Positions 1-7,377 of a DNA stretch of 55,358 nucleotides are shown here, piece after piece. The stretch comes from Lachnospiraceae bacterium (lineage in GTDB: Bacteria > Bacillota > Clostridia > Lachnospirales > Lachnospiraceae): NCBI GenBank assembly GCA_017634065.1, contig JAGBOC010000025.1, positions 1 through 55,358 on the forward strand. The letters are read 5' to 3'. Position 1 is the first letter of the stretch. Every line of letters starts with the position of its first letter. The notes beneath the pieces are model-generated. The model did no database searches and was not told the origin of the DNA. It saw only the letters and a list, made by a program, of their open reading frames with translations. The position numbers were made by a program, and so were the translations under genes.

Positions 1-74
1 AAACTCTCTATACTCATAAGCACAACTAAAAATAGTGCCAACAATTTCTTAACTATTCTTGTGCTTTTTTTCAT
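1..74 (-). CDS. 5' end of a secreted surface-family gene, cut by window edge
   Basis: The first 24 codons run off the left end of the window. They encode a signal peptide (MKKSTRIVKKLLALFL and onward) that is nearly identical in DNA to the starts of the genes beginning at 2442, 4602, 51212 and 55123. It has the same upstream leader: a TAGGTCG box about 13 bases before the ATG and the C-rich/G-rich stem-loop element at 165-217. It is therefore a sixth member of the family. Whether the rest of the gene is intact cannot be seen here. Confidence 0.8.
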   Translation of the reverse strand, partial: MKKSTRIVKKLLALFLVVLMSIES

Positions 75-164
75 ATATCTATATCTAACGACCTATTCTT
101 TTACGGGCTCGTAAAGTTCCTTCCCTGCTACTCGGGCTCGCGATGCTCGCCCCTACGGCGAACG
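75..164 (-). promoter_or_regulatory. GC-rich leader segment of the left-edge family gene
   Basis: This lies between the start codon and the conserved leader element. It begins with the TAGGTCG box (89-95 on the minus strand). It continues with short G+C-rich inverted arms (GGGCTCG, GCTCGC, CGGCGAACG types) that stand out from the AT-rich genome. No Shine-Dalgarno sequence is visible near the ATG. Confidence 0.5.
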
Positions 165-217
165 CCAGTACCAACCACCTACAAGTCGCAAAAGTTAGGG
201 GGTACCCATAGGGGGTT
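165..217 (-). repeat. Conserved leader element, copy 1
   Basis: Read on the minus strand it contains CCCCCTATG, three variable bases, ACCCCCTAACTTT, about 12 bases of loop, then TGTAGGTGGTTGGTACTG. The C-rich and G-rich halves are largely complementary, so an RNA hairpin is likely. The same block precedes four other family genes. Here the 5' C-rich part doubles as the 3' end of the small ORF at 195-299. Confidence 0.75.
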
Positions 218-299
218 CGTTTTTTATGCTCATTAGCACTCTGTAACCATCATTCCCCTTGTTCTGCGCCATCTTTAATTGATTTGCAGGAAGGGACAT
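195..299 (-). CDS. Small ORF 1, GNDGY peptide (34 aa)
   Basis: ATG to TAA, 34 residues, beginning MSLPANQLKM with a core GNDGYRVLMSIK. A second ORF at 2603-2695, in the same position before another family gene, encodes MSLPTNSLKM and GNDGYIVLTSIK. Within the shared core several codon differences are synonymous (G, G, V, L), which suggests selection on the peptide. No good Shine-Dalgarno site is visible. The start lies just after the hepT terminator. Function is unknown; a relic of a longer gene or a leader peptide are both possible. Confidence 0.45.
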   Translation of the reverse strand: MSLPANQLKMAQNKGNDGYRVLMSIKNEPPMGTP

Positions 300-304
300 G
301 GAAA

Positions 305-333
305 GCAATAAAAATGCAGGGGGGTACCCTGCA
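305..333 (-). terminator. Intrinsic terminator of the mntA-hepT unit
   Basis: On the minus strand, TGCAGGG and CCCTGCA form a 7-bp stem with a 5-base loop followed by TTTTT. It lies about 120 bases past the hepT stop. The same TGCAGGG terminator recurs after the genes ending at 2992 and 51619. Confidence 0.8.
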
Positions 334-451
334 ATATTTAAACAAACTTTATTAACAAACAATAATTACATCTGCTACTTTTTCTAAAATTCAATAGCAA
401 AAACGCAGCACTTGAATTTTACAAACAACAATTAAATGTCATTCTCATATT

Positions 452-796
452 CTAATTTGATATATTGATTTTTAATAATTTATTTTTCAAATTTGGTATA
501 TCTTCAGTTAATGTTATCCACATCTGCTCCCTATCAACGTTTTCATATTCGTGTGCATGAATGTTTCTCATTCCTCTCATTTCTGCCCAAGGTATTTCTA
601 TGTGTTTCAATTTTAAACCATCAGACATATGAATTGATAATTCTCCTATTTGAAATATACACATATCAGTAGATAATTGATATAAATTACTTTTCAAATA
701 AGTATTTTTATCATTATCAATGCCTTCCAATATTTCTTTTATATTATCACAATACTTTATTAATTTTTCTATTATTATTTTATCTTTGTCTAACAT
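452..796 (-). CDS. hepT: HepT-like ribonuclease toxin (DUF86)
   Basis: Small all-helical protein of 114 aa. The HEPN RNase motif RX4HXY is visible as RNIHAHEY about two thirds along. Family knowledge: HepT is an RNase toxin neutralised when its partner MntA transfers AMP groups to the tyrosine of this motif. I place the start at the ATG at 796 because AAAAAGG lies 6 bases before it; an ATG at 820 in the same frame lacks this. The start overlaps the end of mntA by 17 bases, so the two are translationally coupled. The order antitoxin then toxin is usual. Confidence 0.85.
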   Translation of the reverse strand: MLDKDKIIIEKLIKYCDNIKEILEGIDNDKNTYLKSNLYQLSTDMCIFQIGELSIHMSDGLKLKHIEIPWAEMRGMRNIHAHEYENVDREQMWITLTEDIPNLKNKLLKINISN

Positions 797-1106
797 ATAA
801 AACCTTTTTATCTTTGTCAATTCTATCTAAAAAATCTTTATCTTCTATCCCATCCATAATAACATCAACATGACAATTAAAAATTTTCTCAAGTTCATTT
901 ACAAAATTAAAATAAGCAAAATATCCTCTTAAATCACCACTTTTGATAAAAAAGTCAACATCACTATTCTCATTCTGTTCATTTCTTGAGTACGAGCCAA
1001 ATAGACTAAGTTCATTTACACCATATGACTTAGCAATCGGAACTGCTTTTTCTTTAATTTCTTCAATCGTATATATTTTCTTTCCCATACATTCATATTT
1101 TATCAT
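780..1106 (-). CDS. mntA: MntA-like nucleotidyltransferase antitoxin
   Basis: Minimal nucleotidyltransferase (108 aa). It has the GSX10DXD signature, seen as GSYSRN...NSDVDFF, which carries the two metal-binding aspartates. Family knowledge: MntA AMPylates HepT and so blocks its RNase activity. Neither in-frame ATG (1106 or 1088) has a clear Shine-Dalgarno site; the family usually starts close to the second. It overlaps hepT downstream, and a shared terminator lies at 305-333. Confidence 0.85.
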   Translation of the reverse strand: MIKYECMGKKIYTIEEIKEKAVPIAKSYGVNELSLFGSYSRNEQNENSDVDFFIKSGDLRGYFAYFNFVNELEKIFNCHVDVIMDGIEDKDFLDRIDKDKKVLYVRQR

Positions 1107-1200
1107 ACTTTTTTACATTTCACAACATTAACATTTGCTTGAATAAAGCCAAGTAAAAATTAATTAAGCACAACTATTTTTTACAACTATAGTTTTATAA

Positions 1201-2442
1201 TTAAGTAGCTGTCAATTTTAAATCATCAAATGTTAATAAGCCATAGTCGGTAGTTGATGTTGGTTTATACTTAATATATAATGTTTCATTTTTTTTCATA
1301 GTAACATTATAAATTGTTACCCCAACACTAGATCCAGATGTTGTTGATTCATAGCTACCGAGTGTCCAAGCAGATTCTGCATTATTACCTATTGCATAAT
1401 ATAGCGATCCTTCAAGATTACCATGCCAAGTAAAAGTCAACTCACCATCTTTCGTACTTGTGCATAGAGGTAACCCATCCTGAATTTTTCCTACTTTATT
1501 ATTAATTTTATAAAAAGGTTTAAATATTTTAGTCTTTATTTTTATAGCATTATTGTACAATTGAGAAGGTATCTTGGCCGACACACGCAGAGAACCAGTG
1601 GAAATGCGAGATTTACCATGGGAATCAGCGGCATTACATGATAGTGGCGTACCTGGGAGGCTTAAATATAAATCGCCATCCTTTTGGTCCGTCACAGCTT
1701 TATCGATTTGATAAACATAGTCGTTTGCATCCGACCAGCAAGGATAAGGAACATAGTCCAAAACTGTGCGTTGTGATGCCTCTAGCTCCTCACCATGGAA
1801 AAATGCTACACCAGCTTTCTGACTCGCCATAGATGAAATAGATGTTCCAGAAAACAATTTAAATGAAGCACTAAAATTATGTGGTAGCTCCGCACCTATA
1901 CTTGTTGAATTTGCCGGCCACGTGTCAGTAGCATTACCTTGAATTACGGGCCGTATGTAAACGAATTCTTGGATATAATCTGCATCAGTCGAATTATACT
2001 CATAGACATTAGCTGTATATTTTCCATTTTTTGAGCCACTCACCTTAGCGTGAGCATATCGATCTGGTTGTACAGCATAAAGCACCATATCATACCAAAA
2101 ATCTGTTTTACTATTACCATTTGCCTGATAGGCACTATTGCTATACCAGCGAATTTCTTTAGTATTATTTAATGATGAATAAATATTTGGGATTATTTCA
2201 ACATTACTCACTGTTATTCCTGCCAAATATGATGCTATTGCTCCATCAATTTTAGCATCTATTGATGTATTATATTGGTCTATCTGACTTTGAAAATCAT
2301 TTTTAAGACTATCAAACTCTGCCTTTGTGATAAAGGCTGAGCCGTCATTATCACTCACGACCGCCCCAAAACTCTCTATACTCATAAGCACAACTAAAAA
2401 TAGTGCCAACAATTTCTTAACTATTCTTGTGCTTTTTTTCAT
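1201..2442 (-). CDS. Secreted surface-family protein (413 aa)
   Basis: Signal peptide at residues 1-27, then the family segment SDNDGSAFITKAEFDSLK followed by a heptad-like helix (QSQIDQYNTSIDAKIDGAI) to about residue 73. A variable body follows, then a beta-rich tail (ETLYIKYKP...LLTFDDLKLT). There is no LPXTG anchor or C-terminal membrane segment, so the mode of surface attachment is unknown. Residues 1-75 are almost identical to the genes at 4602, 51212 and 55123, while the body is unrelated to theirs. It is preceded by the shared leader (TAGGTCG box 2456-2462, element 2478-2530) and small ORF 2. No recognised enzymatic domain; adhesin or binding protein is a guess. Confidence 0.8.
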   Translation of the reverse strand: MKKSTRIVKKLLALFLVVLMSIESFGAVVSDNDGSAFITKAEFDSLKNDFQSQIDQYNTSIDAKIDGAIASYLAGITVSNVEIIPNIYSSLNNTKEIRWYSNSAYQANGNSKTDFWYDMVLYAVQPDRYAHAKVSGSKNGKYTANVYEYNSTDADYIQEFVYIRPVIQGNATDTWPANSTSIGAELPHNFSASFKLFSGTSISSMASQKAGVAFFHGEELEASQRTVLDYVPYPCWSDANDYVYQIDKAVTDQKDGDLYLSLPGTPLSCNAADSHGKSRISTGSLRVSAKIPSQLYNNAIKIKTKIFKPFYKINNKVGKIQDGLPLCTSTKDGELTFTWHGNLEGSLYYAIGNNAESAWTLGSYESTTSGSSVGVTIYNVTMKKNETLYIKYKPTSTTDYGLLTFDDLKLTAT

Positions 2443-2477
2443 AAATTAAAATCTACGACCTATGTGCGAACGCGAGT

Positions 2478-2530
2478 CCCCAGTACCAACTACCTACATT
2501 TTACAAAAGTTAGGGGGTACTCATAGGGGT
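2478..2530 (-). repeat. Conserved leader element, copy 2
   Basis: Same architecture as copy 1: minus-strand CCCCTATG, then ACCCCCTAACTTTTG, then TGTAGGTAGTTGGTACTGGGG. Copies 1 and 2 have GTACC before the C run, where copies 3-5 have CAACC. Both alternatives can pair with the conserved GGTTGGTAC arm, which hints at maintained pairing. It lies only 36 bases from the start codon of the gene at 2442, the shortest spacing in the set. Confidence 0.75.
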
Positions 2531-2602
2531 ACATACGACCCACTCAAAGCTGGTGGAGTAAAATAATTAGTTAAATTCCTTTTTCATTAAAAAAGTACAG
2601 TA

Positions 2603-2695
2603 TTAGAGGGCTTGTTTTTTTATGCTCGTTAAAACTATGTAGCCATCATTTCCCACGATCTTATCCATCTTTAGTGAATTGGTAGGAAGGGACAT
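2603..2695 (-). CDS. Small ORF 2, GNDGY peptide (30 aa)
   Basis: ATG to TAA, 30 residues, beginning MSLPTNSLKMDK with core GNDGYIVLTSIK. It is a homologue of the ORF at 195-299, in the same position relative to the leader element and terminator. GGATAG lies just upstream of the ATG as a weak ribosome site. It sits between the terminator of the gene at 2992-4602 and the leader of the gene at 2442. Function unknown. Confidence 0.45.
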   Translation of the reverse strand: MSLPTNSLKMDKIVGNDGYIVLTSIKKQAL

Positions 2696-2803
2696 TTCTA
2701 TCCAAAATGTCAATACCTATTTTTAACTAATTCTAACTACTATAATGCAATTTATACAATAAGGATGTATGTATACTTCTCTTGACTGATGTAGTTAAAA
2801 AAG
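2696..2803. other. AT-rich spacer upstream of small ORF 2
   Basis: AT-rich stretch between a terminator and small ORF 2. It must hold the promoter if the gene at 2442 is transcribed on its own. No convincing -35/-10 pair was found. One GTATAC occurs at 2771-2776, the hexamer that is repeated upstream of the gene at 55123. Confidence 0.3.
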
Positions 2804-2830
2804 CAATAAAAATGCAGGGGTTGCCCTGCA
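2804..2830 (-). terminator. Intrinsic terminator after family gene 2992-4602
   Basis: TGCAGGG and CCCTGCA stem with a short loop and TTTTT on the minus strand, 160 bases past the stop at 2992. It is the same terminator type as at 305-333 and 51439-51473. Confidence 0.8.
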
Positions 2831-2991
2831 ATTTTGTTATAAATATGCATTTATAAAATTGTACTCTAATCTACATTATACCATATAATATATATAGAAA
2901 ATAATATTATTTTCGCATTTATTTTGAAAATTGACCAATAATATTTAACAACATTTAAACTATTATGGATTTAAAAAATAGTGTTATTCTA

Positions 2992-4602
2992 TTAAGATTT
3001 TGCTGTATATTGGTAAGAATTACAGTTTTTTGTATCAAGTGTAATAATCCAGTCACTATTTAAATATGTAGTTTCATTATGTGGTACCCATTTGACATAC
3101 GCAATACCTGTTTTTGGCATTTCAAATTTTATTTTGCATTTTCTATTTGTTGTTGTAGCATAATTCTCCTTTGTTGTTCCATCATCAACTGTCACCTGAA
3201 TAGCATTTGATGTATTGACCTTATTAGTAAACGGACCAGAAGATAAATAGATATCAACTTCATGGGTATTATCAACATAAGTGTCTGCTGAATTATGTAC
3301 ATGTGTATAAGAAAATGTAGGTTCCCAAATTATTTCTGCTCCTTCTTCTCCTCCAAGTAATGCAAATCCTTTTTCTAAAGTTTCCTTTTCTTTTCTCACT
3401 GATATTTTATCTGTAACATCAACTATTAAATCTTTATCTACTTGATAAATCTCATCAGCTGTGACAGCACGAGGAATAAGTCCGATAGTTGGAAATTTTG
3501 TAGCTTCACTTTTAGTAAATTGTGTAGGCATATCTGCAATACCTCTTGGTACACTTGCTTTATCAGTAGCGCTAGTATGAAATGCCCATCCACCATAACG
3601 GCCTTTTGCATTGATGGTCATTGCATCATGTACATTCTTTGGTGTTATATTAGAATTTGTATCAGTACTCAAAAGCTTCGTCCAGTCTTTATTAGCTACA
3701 CGCCATTCAGCATCCCCATCATATGCTACAATATGAGTGTAATCATATTGCTTGCCATCTTTATAAATCAGCTCAACTTTTGGAGACCATTGGTCTCTCA
3801 ACTGATCATCAGTAAATGTATATGTGTCAGATCTGACAATATTTCCAGTAGATTTATTCTTTGTATCGTTTTGATAAGTTACTTTCCACACAGCAGCTCT
3901 AATATTTTCCCAACTGTCATACCATGCATCAACCCCAACAAAGGTTGTAAAATCTTTAAGAGTTATATTTTGAGTATACATATCAGGTCGATCTAATCCA
4001 TACCAATACCTTGTCGGATGTGACCAATCTACACATCTGCTAATATTATATACATCACACCAACGTAGAGCACGACCCGTCCAATAAAATTTTCCATAAG
4101 TTGCATATGTTGCCCCATCAGATGACACAACATTTCTATGGCAAGTATCAACTGATGTCCAATCATTTTCATATGTACCTCTAACAGCATGTGTAACTGC
4201 TTGATACTGTTCAGCTGCAGTGCCAATATCTCTACTCTCAAGCAGCAACATACCAAACATAAAGTTTATGTCAATATTAGGAACTATATATTCATTTTGC
4301 AGACTTCCACTTATCATTGATACATCAGTCCAATCATTATAGATAATACTTTTGTTTTGCTGCTTGGTCAAAGTTATGCCAGCCAAATAACTCGCTATTG
4401 CGCCATCTATCTTACTATCAATACTTGTATTGTATTGGTCAATCTGACTCTGAAAGTTATTTTTTAAACTGTCAAACTCTGCCTTCGTTATGAATGCCGA
4501 CCCATCATTATCGCTAACTACAGCACCAAAACTCTCTATGCTCATAAGCACAACTAAAAATAGTACCAACAATCTCTTAACTATTCTTGTGCTTTTTCTC
4601 AT
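2992..4602 (-). CDS. Secreted surface-family protein (536 aa)
   Basis: Signal peptide (MRKSTRIVKRLLVLFL...), then SDNDGSAFITKAEFDSLK and the QIDQYNTSIDSKIDGAI helix to about residue 75. A large tryptophan- and tyrosine-rich variable body follows, then a tail (AYVKWVPHNETTYL...WIITLDT) that resembles the other members' ends. The body does not resemble its neighbour at 1201-2442. No anchor motif. The leader is long (4603-4943) with a TAGGTCG box, GC-rich arms, a 72-bp hairpin repeat and the leader element. Function unknown; extracellular location is inferred from the signal peptide. Confidence 0.8.
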   Translation of the reverse strand: MRKSTRIVKRLLVLFLVVLMSIESFGAVVSDNDGSAFITKAEFDSLKNNFQSQIDQYNTSIDSKIDGAIASYLAGITLTKQQNKSIIYNDWTDVSMISGSLQNEYIVPNIDINFMFGMLLLESRDIGTAAEQYQAVTHAVRGTYENDWTSVDTCHRNVVSSDGATYATYGKFYWTGRALRWCDVYNISRCVDWSHPTRYWYGLDRPDMYTQNITLKDFTTFVGVDAWYDSWENIRAAVWKVTYQNDTKNKSTGNIVRSDTYTFTDDQLRDQWSPKVELIYKDGKQYDYTHIVAYDGDAEWRVANKDWTKLLSTDTNSNITPKNVHDAMTINAKGRYGGWAFHTSATDKASVPRGIADMPTQFTKSEATKFPTIGLIPRAVTADEIYQVDKDLIVDVTDKISVRKEKETLEKGFALLGGEEGAEIIWEPTFSYTHVHNSADTYVDNTHEVDIYLSSGPFTNKVNTSNAIQVTVDDGTTKENYATTTNRKCKIKFEMPKTGIAYVKWVPHNETTYLNSDWIITLDTKNCNSYQYTAKS

Positions 4603-4759
4603 AAATAATGTGTATCTTACGACCTATTCTTTTGCGGGCTCGCACCCCAAGGGTGCTTTGTCGCACTTCCTTCGCTACGCTCGGAAAAAACGCTCGGGCG
4701 CATGCTCGCCCCTACAAGCTACTCTCCTACAGATGCCCCCTTTATACTAATTCACTATC
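4603..4759 (-). promoter_or_regulatory. GC-rich leader segment of family gene 4602
   Basis: It contains the TAGGTCG box (4620-4626 on the plus strand as CGACCTA) and a run of palindromic GC-rich pieces (GGGCTCGC, CACCCCAAGGGTG, CTTCGCTACGCTCGG, GGGCGCATGCTCGCCC). The GC content is far above the surrounding sequence. This looks like structured RNA or a decayed repeat insertion; no gene is seen. Confidence 0.4.
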
Positions 4760-4831
4760 TCAAATGCCATCTTGTCTACCCTAGCAATCTCAAAAAATGC
4801 TTCTTTTTAGCATTTTTTGAAGAGCGGAGGC
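4760..4831 (-). repeat. 72-bp hairpin repeat, copy A
   Basis: It is almost identical to 51237-51308. Its core is an 11-bp inverted repeat, CAAAAAATGCT and AGCATTTTTTG, around a 7-base loop, beside GTCTACCCTAGC and AGAGCGGAGGC flanks. On the minus strand it lies inside the transcribed leader, and its poly-T arm makes it terminator-like. Confidence 0.7.
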
Positions 4832-4888
4832 GATGAAGCGTCAGTGGAATCGCGACTTCGCGGTTCCACGATAGCGAAATCCGGCGAA

Positions 4889-4943
4889 CCCCAGTACCAA
4901 CCACCTACAAGTTATGAAAGTTAGGGGGTTGGCATAGGGGGTT
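4889..4943 (-). repeat. Conserved leader element, copy 3
   Basis: Minus-strand CCCCCTATG, CCA, ACCCCCTAACTTT, CATAACT, TGTAGGTGGTTGGTACTGGGG. CAACCCCCTA can pair with TAGGTGGTTG over 10 positions with one mismatch. It abuts the rmuC terminator almost directly, which leaves no room for a promoter between the two. Confidence 0.75.
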
Positions 4944-4951
4944 CCAGGGAA

Positions 4952-4982
4952 TAAAAATGGTAGCCTATACCACAGCTACCAT
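4952..4982 (-). terminator. Intrinsic terminator of rmuC
   Basis: ATGGTAGC and GCTACCAT form an 8-bp stem followed by TTTTT on the minus strand, 22 bases past the rmuC stop. Confidence 0.8.
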
Positions 4983-5003
4983 ATAGTGAAAATCAGTTCT
5001 TTC

Positions 5004-6215
5004 TTATTCTTCTATCCCCAATATGCTATCCGACTCGGAAGCTCCAATAGTGTCAAATCCTTTTAATTTACTTGTTATCATAGAGTTTCTCTTTGATAAT
5101 TGCTCTGTTGACTTTGCTGCCGTGTCTATACTCTTCTTGGTTTTCTCTATTTCTTCTTCAAACTTTTCATATTGACCCTTTATTGCTCGAAGAATCTCAG
5201 CAATTTTTTTACTATTCTTATTTATTTGCAAAAACTTAAATCCTACACTAAAACTATTTATAAGAGCAGTGATAGTAGTAGGTCCAGCAAGTAAAACTCT
5301 ATGCTTCTTTTGACATTCATCCGCAAGGCTATCAATGCGAAGACACTCTGCATAAAGACCTTCTGTAGGCAAAAACATTATCCCAAACTCTGTTGTAATA
5401 GGTGGCTCAACATATTTTTCTGATATACTCTTTGCCTGTTTTATTACTTCTTCTTTCAATTTCTTTACTGCTTCATTTAGCATTATTTCATCCCTTCTAT
5501 TTGAAGCATCCACTATTGCCATATATCTATCATTTGGGAACTTGGCATCCACAGGTAGGTACACAAAACCATCATCATCTTTATTAGGTATCTTAATTGC
5601 AAAATCTACCATCCTATCCGCATCATCTTTTATCTTATACTGAACTTCATACATACTACTTGGCAATATACTTTCAAGTATGTTTTCAAGTTGTTTTTCA
5701 CCAAATATACCTCTTGCCTTTACGCTTGATAGAGATTGTTGCAAATCAGAAATGGTACCAGACATATTTAGGAGCTGACCATTTGTAACTTGCAAGTTTT
5801 GAAGTTGCTCTCCAATAGTTTTGAAGCTACTATCAAGTCTCTCATTCAATGACTTATCAAGTTTTTCATTTATATTTCGCTCAATTATGCCAAGTTTCTC
5901 TTCATTTGCATTTCGTATCTCATTTAACTTTTTTTCATTTGTATCATTAATCTTATCAAGAGATTCTTGCATACCTTTCGTGAGATTGCTTGAGTTTATC
6001 TGATTTTGATTTAGTATTTTGACAAAACCTTCATTTGAATCTTTAAGAACATTTTTTTCAAGGTCTTTAATCATATTTGCTAAAAATCTTGACTCGTCTT
6101 TTTTCTTTGAGCCATTATTAGCAACTAACACTATCAAAACTATTACCGCAATAAGTAAAATTGCAACCATTGCTATAACTACTATCATCATATTATTTAT
6201 TTCCATATTTCCCAC
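5004..6215 (-). CDS. rmuC: RmuC-family DNA recombination protein
   Basis: 403 aa. An N-terminal membrane segment (about residues 9-32) is followed by a coiled coil (about 45-150). The RmuC nuclease-like core then follows (KARGIFGEKQLENILE, YLPVDAKFPNDRY, FLPTEGLYAE). The family limits inversions at short repeats in E. coli; the biochemical activity is inferred from a predicted restriction-endonuclease-like fold. The start is GTG at 6215, 7 bases after AGGAGG. A -10-like TATAAT lies at 6252-6257 on the minus strand. It is a single-gene unit with its own terminator. Confidence 0.88.
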   Translation of the reverse strand: MGNMEINNMMIVVIAMVAILLIAVIVLIVLVANNGSKKKDESRFLANMIKDLEKNVLKDSNEGFVKILNQNQINSSNLTKGMQESLDKINDTNEKKLNEIRNANEEKLGIIERNINEKLDKSLNERLDSSFKTIGEQLQNLQVTNGQLLNMSGTISDLQQSLSSVKARGIFGEKQLENILESILPSSMYEVQYKIKDDADRMVDFAIKIPNKDDDGFVYLPVDAKFPNDRYMAIVDASNRRDEIMLNEAVKKLKEEVIKQAKSISEKYVEPPITTEFGIMFLPTEGLYAECLRIDSLADECQKKHRVLLAGPTTITALINSFSVGFKFLQINKNSKKIAEILRAIKGQYEKFEEEIEKTKKSIDTAAKSTEQLSKRNSMITSKLKGFDTIGASESDSILGIEE

Positions 6216-6319
6216 TGCTAATCCTCCTTAATATTTATATTATTACATTTGATTATATTTAACTAAACCCTAATGCTTAAAAATCAACTTTATACTGATA
6301 ACCAAATCGCAATTTTTTA

Positions 6320-6348
6320 TTGAAAATGAATGCTATATGGGTTAAAAT
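6320..6348 (+). promoter_or_regulatory. Promoter of the yihY gene, placing +1 at the ATG
   Basis: TTGAAA (6320-6325), a 17-base spacer and TAAAAT (6343-6348). The ATG at 6356 begins 7 bases after the -10, where transcription should start. There is no Shine-Dalgarno site, so a leaderless mRNA is predicted. Confidence 0.6.
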
Positions 6349-6355
6349 ATAGGCT

Positions 6356-7366
6356 ATGTATAAAGGTCTTAAAAAAGTATATGCCAAGTTTCCAAGATGG
6401 CTTAAAAAAGTTTTGCAATTTATCAAAAATGTAGTTTTGCTATATATGGCAAATGATATACCAATATATGCTGCAAGTTCTGCCTTCTTTCTCATCATAT
6501 CAAGCATACCACTATTTATGCTTGTTTTTTCTACTATATCTCTCATACCTCAAGTTAGCATAGATGACATTATAACGCACATAACATTACTATTCCCAAA
6601 TCTCCCATATATCACAAAGATAGTCGACTATGCTTTACTTATAGCAAGAAATCTCGCCAAGTCAAATGTCATCTACATAAACCTTATCACTGCACTCGTA
6701 ACTGGCTCTACTTGCCTTTTTGCATTTATAGTTGGCATACGAAAAATACATAACATTGAATACACGAGTAACTATGCACTACTTAAAGTTCTAACTATAT
6801 TCAATATGTTTATACTATACCTTGCAATCATTGTGACATTTATTCTTGTAATCCTTGGTGGTATGATAATAGGATATGTGAAACTCTATCTACCTTTTGC
6901 AACTGAAATAATTGACCAAATTTTAAGTTATAAATATTTAGTATCAGGTATAGCACTTATAATTCTAACAATGTCGCTTTATACGACGACAACTAATTTT
7001 GAAAGATCTTTTTTAAGAAATATCTATGGTGCCATCTTCGCAACATTTGCCTGGATCATAATTTCCAATTTATTCTCTTTATATTTTACAAGATTTCCAA
7101 TGAGTACAAGTACCTACGGCTCTCTTACAGGCATTATGATTGTTTTGCTTTGGATTTTCATTTGTATAAATATCGTTTTCATCGGTGCCTGTGTAAATGA
7201 AGTCATCTACCCACAAGAAAGAATTATAAATGAAAATAAAACTAAACTTAAACAAAAAATTGAGCTAGGTAAAATTAAAGAAGCCGATGAAGAAATTAGT
7301 AAAAAAAGAAATGTCACAAAAATCATCAAGTTTAAGAGACCACGACTAAATAATAAAAATCAGTAA
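6356..7366 (+). CDS. YihY/BrkB family inner-membrane protein
   Basis: 336 aa with about six membrane spans between residues 30 and 290 and a basic C-terminal tail. The family block around residues 38-70 (IPIYAASSAFFLIISSIPLF) and the late spans (GSLTGIMIVLLWIFICINI) match YihY/BrkB (formerly mis-called ribonuclease BN). The molecular role of the family is not settled. The gene stands alone on the plus strand, divergent from rmuC and convergent with the gene ending at 7378. It has no ribosome-binding site; see the promoter at 6320. Confidence 0.85.
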   Translation: MYKGLKKVYAKFPRWLKKVLQFIKNVVLLYMANDIPIYAASSAFFLIISSIPLFMLVFSTISLIPQVSIDDIITHITLLFPNLPYITKIVDYALLIARNLAKSNVIYINLITALVTGSTCLFAFIVGIRKIHNIEYTSNYALLKVLTIFNMFILYLAIIVTFILVILGGMIIGYVKLYLPFATEIIDQILSYKYLVSGIALIILTMSLYTTTTNFERSFLRNIYGAIFATFAWIIISNLFSLYFTRFPMSTSTYGSLTGIMIVLLWIFICINIVFIGACVNEVIYPQERIINENKTKLKQKIELGKIKEADEEISKKRNVTKIIKFKRPRLNNKNQ

Positions 7367-7377
7367 CTATATTTAAA

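Noticed and set aside
3442-3996. Plus-strand ORF of 184 codons inside the surface gene at 2992-4602
   Set aside because: It is antisense to a gene with a clear signal peptide and family motif, and shows no ribosome site or recognisable domain.
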